Below are positions 56,901 to 64,000 of a DNA stretch of 64,000 bases, one piece after another (position 1 is the stretch's first letter; each line of letters starts with the position of its first letter). The position numbers and the translations under genes are program-made. This DNA is from Rotaria socialis (taxonomy: Eukaryota; Rotifera; Eurotatoria; Philodinida; Philodinidae). The stretch covers positions 124,001-188,000 of the forward strand of contig CAJNYU010000743.1 of assembly GCA_905331475.1 (NCBI GenBank). The letters are read 5' to 3'. The notes beneath the pieces were generated by a model. The model was not told where the DNA came from. It was given only the letters and a program-made list of their open reading frames with translations, and did not search any database.

Positions 56901-58298
56901 TTAAAACTGCCCGCTGTAAAATGGTCGTTGAAAGATTTTAGAATATGGTGCCCAGTGATTAGCAGCTCTTTGTTGATATTGAGGTCGAATGTGTGCTTGA
57001 CTAAATGTCCACATCGGAGGATTTGGCAAATGATCTCTTAAGTAAGAATCATAATTCTTTGCTTTATGGGCTTGACGAGGAACTACGCTTTGGAACATAC
57101 CACGACGCATACTAATAGGAGGATTTGAATATTTTTTATGTAATTGTGTTGGAACATGGTAGTACATATTATTCTTCATATGAACGGTTGAATGACTTTG
57201 TTGTCCGAAATAGTATAGCCAATCGCTGATACAAATGATAAAATCTTTAGCATAGAGTTGTTTCAACCATTTCGGTAAGATACTTTCTGCACCATAGTAG
57301 GCACCTGCCAACTGACCATAAATAGCGGCTGTAGTGTCAGTGTCATCTCCAAGATTGACTGCAGCCAGAACACCGTTTTGGAACGAGTTTTCATCACTCC
57401 AAAACGCCCATAATGCGGCCTCGAGGGACTTAATAATATAGCCACTGCCTCGAATACCCATTTCATAGCCACCTGGTTTTTTATAGGATCCTAATGCTAT
57501 ATGCAATACTTCCGTACAAAGATCTTTTACACCGAACCACGCTCTATGATTATGGTAAAATTGTTTATTCAGTAGTTGTTCTTTGCTTTCACCTCGAAGT
57601 GCTGCTACAATCAGAGCCGCATGATAACGGCACGCATCGATTGCTTTCTCACTTCCATGAGTTAGACGAGCACTTTGACCGGAAAGTTCGACGGCCAATG
57701 CAGGGTTTCGAAAATAGTAGAGAGGTACTGGTGCCAAACGCATTAGCGAACCATTTCCAGCAACATCTGGCCCACTACAATTAACATCGAAAGCAGAAAC
57801 TTCTCCGACATCTTTGAATGACAAACTATCAACTTGAATTTCATTATGTAAACCGAAAGCTTGCTGTAGTATTTTTTGTCGTTGTGAAAATATATTGAGA
57901 GCATTGCGAGTGGCTTTACCGATATCGAAACAGTATCCTGTCGATGAAAGGAATCCATATTTGTACCACCATTTGTAGCGAACCATTTGGCTATAAGGAT
58001 CGAAGATTCCTGTAGTGATAAGCGATGAAGCGAGACAGAGAGCCATTGAGGTGTCATCTGTCCATTGTCCTGCTTTGAGACCCCATGTACCACCAGACTG
58101 CATATCACTAACAGGATGTGCGAGAAGGTGTTGATGTGGCATGAATTCCACACTAGCTCCCAAGGCATCACCTGTAGCGAGACCTAGCATTGATCCTCTT
58201 ATTCGATCTTTTACGTTGAATTGATCAGGTAGTGGTGGTGACGAAATGCATGGGATATCTGTAGGAAGAATATGCTCGTAAGGAGATGGAAATTGCAT
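56901..58298 (-). CDS. ADP-ribosylglycohydrolase (DraG/ARH family), 465 aa
   Basis: Hydrolyses ADP-ribose from modified proteins or small molecules using two Mg2+ ions. All family motifs are in order: GSMLGLATGDALGASVE 35-51, GQWTDDTSM 77-85 (first metal-binding TDD), GNGSLMR 181-187, THGS 213-216 and GDDTDTTAAIYGQLAGA 317-333 (second metal-binding DDTDT). The catalytic domain ends near 370; the last ~95 residues are basic, rich in H, Y, P and Q, low in hydrophobics, and not conserved in the family as I know it. No signal peptide. Single exon. A TTTATCTAG acceptor lies about 20 nt upstream of the ATG. The intronless structure and closer resemblance to bacterial and protist DraG-like enzymes would fit horizontal acquisition, but that needs a tree. 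Likely active. Confidence 0.92.
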   Translation of the reverse strand: MQFPSPYEHILPTDIPCISSPPLPDQFNVKDRIRGSMLGLATGDALGASVEFMPHQHLLAHPVSDMQSGGTWGLKAGQWTDDTSMALCLASSLITTGIFDPYSQMVRYKWWYKYGFLSSTGYCFDIGKATRNALNIFSQRQKILQQAFGLHNEIQVDSLSFKDVGEVSAFDVNCSGPDVAGNGSLMRLAPVPLYYFRNPALAVELSGQSARLTHGSEKAIDACRYHAALIVAALRGESKEQLLNKQFYHNHRAWFGVKDLCTEVLHIALGSYKKPGGYEMGIRGSGYIIKSLEAALWAFWSDENSFQNGVLAAVNLGDDTDTTAAIYGQLAGAYYGAESILPKWLKQLYAKDFIICISDWLYYFGQQSHSTVHMKNNMYYHVPTQLHKKYSNPPISMRRGMFQSVVPRQAHKAKNYDSYLRDHLPNPPMWTFSQAHIRPQYQQRAANHWAPYSKIFQRPFYSGQF

Positions 58299-58317
58299 TG
58301 TTTTAAATTTGCGTGAT

Positions 58318-58319
58318 AG
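58318..58319 (-). promoter_or_regulatory. Splice acceptor before the ADP-ribosylglycohydrolase gene
   Basis: Minus-strand TTATTCTACTCTTTATCTAG lies about 20 nt before the ATG at 58298. Same arrangement as the other genes here. Confidence 0.4.
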
Positions 58320-60685
58320 TTATCTAGATAAAGAGTAGAATAATTTGATAAAGAGCATTTAATAAAAACAGCAGAGAATTTAAGTAAGGAAAAGCATACT
58401 GCAGTAGTACAGAAGTAAGCTTTTTCATTCTGGACATTGTTACTAAGCGCTATGCATAAAACACATAAAGATGATGAAAGATAACTCCCTTTAATATCAT
58501 GAGTGACCCAAAGAAAGTGAGTTTTTCGAATCATCCTTGAATTAGCACTTGTATATACCATATGAACTTTTACTGTAGATTTTCATGTTAAAGATACTCT
58601 AATTTCATCCACTGTTCCATTCAAATATGTGCCATTAAATTAGGGTAGATCACAAGAATGAATTTGTGGAACTAGATGTATGTCGTGCTATATTTTTCAA
58701 GAGTTTCATAATCATTTAAGTAATAAACACAAAAAGAATATTGATTTGAGGAATTAGTTTTATAAATGAAAATTAACCAGACAATACTTCGCAAATATGG
58801 TCGAACTTTATTGGACAAGGATGGAAACATCTAATGCAAAATCCAGAAAATCTTCACACTCATGTTACTGTTAACAACACAGAATTGAAATACTCACAAT
58901 TCACTACTTAGACATATGCAAAATTATCGTCGTCAGAAAGATTCAAATGAAAGATGAAGAAAAACTGAAACGTTAGCAGTATTATGAGTCAGTTTGAAGT
59001 GACAAAAGTGTACATTTTCATGCATATATAATAAATGAATAGTTAACTTCTTATGATGTCAATACCCATTGATAGATTATCACAATTTGATATCAATCTG
59101 AAACGTTTTTAAAATAAGCGATTTCTAAATACGTGATATTCAATTTTAAGAGAAAAAAAAAGTCTTTTGTTAACAACACGTGAAGAAATGATAGTGATTT
59201 TATTAGAATTCGTAGTAGAATTAAGAAAGAATGTAAATCAATGTTTAACTTTAAAACTATGATGACTATACTATGAGGTTCTACAACTCACGTTTAACTA
59301 AGGTTTTTAGAAACCGAAAAAAGATTCTGAATAAATAATAAAGATAGACGTACTACTATATTCATGAATAATTCTGTTCAATAATAGCTTAGTTTCAAGC
59401 AAGCAATAGTATTTTTTTATGGACAACTTACTTTTAGAAAATGACGAACGCTGATGCGTGACACTTTAATATTGCAATCTATAATAATTACAAATAAGGA
59501 GGAAAAGAAAACTTATTAGACATGTGTGTTTATATTGGTGAATAAAAGTTACCACATATGCATGCATAATGAAAAGACAACTTCTTTTTCTTCTTTTTAT
59601 CAACAGCGTTTAATGTCTTTATATGAGTAATCAATCAAAAAACGGTGCGCATGAGTAGACTCTACCTAAAAATAGTTTTTATCAGTCAATATATGCGCTG
59701 AAAACATGCTGAATATATATATATATATATTATCGATTGCTTGTGTGGGTTTGTTCTATAAGGTTTTGTATACTGAAAGTATCTTTGGGAAGCCTTTCTA
59801 ATTCATGGAATCTATACATTTTAAAACAATGGAGTAGTATGTTTAAGGAGAATATAATGATAGTGAAAAATGCTGCATACGAAACTCGAATTATCACAAG
59901 GCATGCTGAATTTCAGATTTTGATTTTCATGGTCTTACATGTAAACTCTTCTGCCTAATGTAACATTCTTATGAGAAATACAATATACAAATAAAACATG
60001 CTTCTCAATAGATCGAACTGATTCACTAAAAGAACACAATGCGAGAGAATCACACATATTACATGTCATTTTTTATTAGATAAGGATTGAGAAGAAACAG
60101 ATTATATAGTTAATCAAAACAATTTCTTTGCCGTATGAAACTGTAAATAGCTAATGTTTTGTTCTTAGATAAGATGTTGAATATAAAGATGTGATTGAGT
60201 CGATTCTGCGGTAAATTGTATACAAAAAATGAGTATGGAAAAGGGCAAAAGAGGTACAGGGAAACTTATTAACTCTGATTCTGTCCTGGCTTCAATCAAC
60301 AGGGAGATAAAAAACAGAATAACGCAGGAAAGGAAGACTAAAAATGTTATACTACATTCATCTGTGGTGTGTACCAGATTTATTTAAACTTTACTTCTAA
60401 TGGACGGTACTACCTACCATAATAAATATAAACTTTATATCACTTTCACGTACTTCAGCATGTCTATTATAACATTATTTTACTAGAGTTTCTCGATACC
60501 AATTCCATTCAAACATTCAAAGCAATTTGCCACTTCAATGCAGTATTTATACAGTTTACTTCTGATCGCATACTCGTTATATTCAATTTAATTACTCAAG
60601 GTGGGTGTACGTAGGTGTGCCTGAATACGAGCGAATATAGGATTAACATCCATATTCAAACAAATAGATACATGAAGATAAATAT
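58320..60685. other. No recognisable gene
   Basis: AT-rich; a TA run at 59715-59731. The short frames at 59737-59958 and 58211-58561 have no family features. Confidence 0.45.
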
Positions 60686-60905
60686 CCCAGGTCGAACAGT
60701 CCGACCTGGAAACGGTCGGTTCCGGGTAGTTCCGTTGGCTTTGTGAAAGAAGTATTCCGCCGAAAAAGTCGGGCGTTCTTTTTGACCGGATATGCTGCTT
60801 CCATGTTCCAACGATTTTCAGTGTTTTCCTGTAGGATATGGTGACTTTCCCGCATATTTCCTGGAGTATCCTACGGGGTTCGGTGGCCGGAATGTTCGGC
60901 CTGGG
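60686..60905. mobile_element. MITE with CCCAGGTCGAAC termini, copy 2
   Basis: 220 bp; left end CCCAGGTCGAACAGTCCGACC, right end CCGGAATGTTCGGCCTGGG. Reverse orientation and shorter than the copy at 20303-20599; shared stretches include GTAGGATATGGTGACTTTCC and the GGAATATGCGGG block. The flanks are AT on both sides. Its last base is directly followed by the ATG of the F-box pseudogene. Confidence 0.75.
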
Positions 60906-62239
60906 ATGGAATACTCAAGCATCAAATTGCGTGATTTAACCGATGAAATTCTTCTAATCATTTTCAAATAACGTTACAATGCTGATATACTTTATATTTT
61001 CCATGGTATTAATAAACAATTGAATAAAGTTATACATGATCCAATATTTGCAAATTGTTTGAATATTGTCAATTCATCTAAGAAATTCCTTTACAAATTT
61101 TCTTCTAATGTCGTACTTGATATTTCTATGAAAATCAAATGGTTTATCTTGAATCATCATCGTTATCTGTAACAAAAAAGATGATTCTACATGCTACAGA
61201 CTATTCTATAACTTCTATGAACTCGGCCTGTATAATATCAAAGAAAAGACAGTTAGACATCGTTGTTTTCCCGGTAAGTAAAGCTGAATTGAATTCTTTT
61301 AATTCTAAATAAATGAAATATTTCTTTAAACAAATACGAATATTTTTCTGAAATTATTAATAGAGTTAAATAGATCATTAAATATTTGAAAGAACTTTTC
61401 TAATTTATACTTCAATAAAAATTTATAGAAATGAATGTAACCAAAAAAATCCTTAATTTGTACAGTACAATATTTTAAAAATAATGCTTGTTGCTTTTTA
61501 AATAGTTTTTCTTAGATAAAACAATGAACAGAAAAGTGAGATTATTTCTCAAACTAATTTGTTTCTGTCAAATATTATCTTAACCTATTTGCTATTCGTG
61601 TTTATCTTTGATATATAAATCTTTTCTGATTAATAATTGTATATTATCTATACGTTTTGAAGAAATTATTTCATCTGGTATTTTTAAAATCCAAATAACA
61701 TGGCTTATTGCAGCAATTGATCGGAAAAGAAAAGATTTGCTTACAATAGTAAAACTATGCAATCTTATTTTTTCTGTATTTATCAATTGAACATATTTAA
61801 TATTGTCTGAACCATATGATATGAAAATATTGCCCGTTTATTATTTGATGCTCCATCTTGAAGTTTTTCTTCATGAAGTATTTTGGTATTAAATATTAAG
61901 ATTCAAAGCTCCTCACAGTGTCTTTATCTTCTTGAAGGTCGTTTCATTAAATTTCGTACACTCGTTGTTGATTTGGCTATCATTACTTTCTCAACAGAAC
62001 TAACAGAAAATATAAATTGCATCGTTTTTGTTTTATTTTTTTAGATGAAAATTCCAAATTTCAAATGTTTTATTCTGTTGTGTGCTTGCAAAATATCATG
62101 TTATGATGAATTAATTCTGCCACTTCTTTGTCGAATGTCATACTTAGAAAAACTTGATTTCTATCTTACGATGTATATTAGTGATACATTTATTGATGGA
62201 AATTATTTGAAGAAAAATATTTTCAATTGTACGCAATAA
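60906..62239 (+). pseudogene. Second F-box / leucine-rich-like family member, decayed
   Basis: ATG at 60906, immediately after a MITE. The frame reads MEYSSIKLRDLTDEILLIIF, then K and a TAA at 60969, then YNADILYIFHGINKQLNKVI and HDPIFANCLNIV: a clear F-box start with one stop. Further pieces in shifted frames are LYNIKEKTVRHRCFP ending at a GTAAGT donor (61272), and after a TTTTTTTAG acceptor at 62043 FKCFILLCACKISCYDELIL, PLLCRMSYLEKLDF and DTFIDGNYLKKNI. Same family as 17112-18741. Several stops and frame changes mean it is not functional. Confidence 0.65.
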
Positions 62240-64000
62240 TTGAATAAGTTTAGTAACCCTTCTATGATGAACATTCTTTTGAAAATCAGTTTTCTATTCA
62301 AATTTCTCAATCATTTCCATTCATATAAAAATTATCTTTAATTAATTGTCAATCACAAAGATATAAACAAGCTTATAAATCATTAGAAAGAGCAAAACAA
62401 TTTAACAAGAGATGAGACGCAATTAATTGTGTCAAAATAAATTTCATTTATTTATTCGAAAACGATTATTCCAAATCTTTCAGAGATTATTTTCCTTTTG
62501 CACTAATGCATTGATTATTGTATAAGTAAAATAAATTTATTATCTTATTTGAAGATCAAATAGCTTTTGGAGAAAATATTCTCTGGAAAGAAATCAATAC
62601 CATTATGTGAGAAAAGTTCTTATCTGTAGAGTGGGCTTTTTGTGTGTATTTAATGAAAGTATTGAAATAAGACAAATATCAGGAAATCAATTTTCATTTT
62701 ACACTAAAAGGAAACAAACTGATTTCTAGTTATAAAAATCACTCTAAATTAGCTTATTTCAGCGATGGGTGAGTTTGAGTCATCTCAGTTTTTCTTAGTC
62801 TGACTCAAAAGTTGAACAACATTGCCTCGGGTCAAGCAGAATCATTGATTCAGAAACATTTTTATTGCCAAATGCATAACATTCGAAAGACTAGATGGTG
62901 TGAGTAGATGTGTCTTATGTCTTGAATGAAAACCTAATGTTGTCAAAAGTAGCCCCAAACAATATTTCAGATTATTTATTGCTATCAGGCACCCTCTCGA
63001 AAATGTTGTACACCCAAACCAAAGTGTTTACTCGTTTTGGTAGCATATTTTTCTCGAAATCGTTAGGATAAGAGAAGCAGTAAACATTACGATTTGAAAA
63101 TCTTCTGAAAAAACCTTCGATCTCAAATGGTGCTGAATAAATAATATTCCAAAACTTAAGCATGAAAATTTAAAAACAATTTAGGTCTATCATTTCCAGT
63201 CTAAACTATACAAACATTATGTATTGTTTATTCAACTTCAACATATGACTACTGCTAGATACATGAAAGTAATATATGCAACGCAATTTGATTGATTAAT
63301 GGATGCTCTTATGCTTCAATAAGAAATGTTTATGTCACATAAATCAAGCTTGCCTTGATTTTCCTTTCATCAAGTTTTTGCTCCATAGACACAATGAAAA
63401 CAAAATTTTCAAATCAGATTATTTTCTATGTGCTGCACATATTAAAATAAGACGCAGCGATAGATAAAGGCTCGTGTCATACATCAATGCTTCATTCGAT
63501 TTAGTGAATAAAATATTTTTACTTTGAGTCTCTATGCATTACTAATCAGTACTATTTTGATGAAGAATAAGGCAAGTCAGTTGCGCTAAACGAACTGGCA
63601 TTTTTATAGCCTTTAACAATGCACGATATAATGAAATTCATGAGCCATACGTACCATTATAGTCAATATTTGACTATCTGATATCAACGCATTTAACACG
63701 AAAATCACATTAACAAAGGTCACTGCACCAAAACAATAAGATGATCATGTAGTTACGATACAAGAGTATATTGTGGTGTTTTGTTTTTGTTTTAGCTAAT
63801 TTTGCAAAGGAATTCAATCATAACGGGCAATTGATAATTTTTCCATACCAACTGATGCACATCTCCTAAACATTATCAAATCAATACGAGGCATCAAGCT
63901 TATTCGATCTGTGACATGTCAGACATATACCAGACACTATATTACATATTGTACCTGATGAGTATTCTATAAATATAGCATCATAATACATTATATTAAA
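62240..64000. other. No firm gene
   Basis: AT-rich. A minus-strand frame at 62972-63163 has moderately protein-like composition (contains EGFFRRFSNRNVYCFSYPND) but no recognisable family and no supporting exon structure. The remainder looks non-coding. Confidence 0.4.

Noticed and set aside
57494-57784. 96-residue plus-strand frame and other frames over 57263-58171
   Set aside because: Shadows of the ADP-ribosylglycohydrolase gene.

Overview
This is a eukaryotic, AT-rich window, most likely from a bdelloid rotifer. Four things point that way. Two decayed genes belong to an F-box/leucine-rich-like family that I recall as strongly expanded in bdelloid genomes. The introns that can be defined are very short (44-62 nt, GT..AG). 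Several enzyme genes of bacterial or fungal type have no introns. Most genes have a pyrimidine-rich AG acceptor just before the start codon, as expected for spliced-leader trans-splicing. The assignment is an inference, about 65-70% sure. The DNA has one assembly gap (53 N at 42298) and several homopolymer runs.

Layout. 2-121 is the last coding piece of a gene that starts outside the window. 122-14428 is almost gene-free and holds a nested transposon pair (Mutator-like 4203-5722 with a second element at 5031-5674). 14429-16208 holds a proline/tyrosine-rich repeat protein and the ribosomal protein eL38 gene. 17112-18741 is an F-box family pseudogene. 20303-22353 has a MITE and the first copy of a 1.4-kb duplication carrying a small secreted cysteine-rich peptide. 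23997-26072 has two hAT-type non-autonomous elements and a papain-type protease pseudogene. 27312-28349 is a nucleotide-sugar transporter and 32964-33939 a GT15 mannosyltransferase-like gene with one frameshift. Between and after them lie nested MITEs, foldbacks and minisatellites (28.9-31.5 and 34.2-47.5 kb). 48192-50558 is a bifunctional deoxysugar enzyme. 54777-56194 is the second copy of the peptide duplication. 56901-58298 is an ADP-ribosylglycohydrolase. 60686-62239 is a MITE abutting a second F-box family pseudogene.

Main point. The 788-residue protein at 48192-50558 joins a PLP-fold sugar 3-dehydratase of the ColD/RfbH type (the Schiff-base lysine is replaced by histidine) to a domain closely resembling GDP-L-fucose synthase. 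That is the two-step logic of GDP-colitose synthesis (ColD + ColC) in one polypeptide. In the second domain the Cys and His needed for epimerisation in GDP-fucose synthase appear to be absent, so it may only reduce C4 and yield a GDP-3,6-dideoxy-D-hexose. On the same contig are a Golgi-type nucleotide-sugar transporter and a mannosyltransferase-like enzyme. Together they could be parts of an unusual dideoxysugar glycosylation route in an animal.
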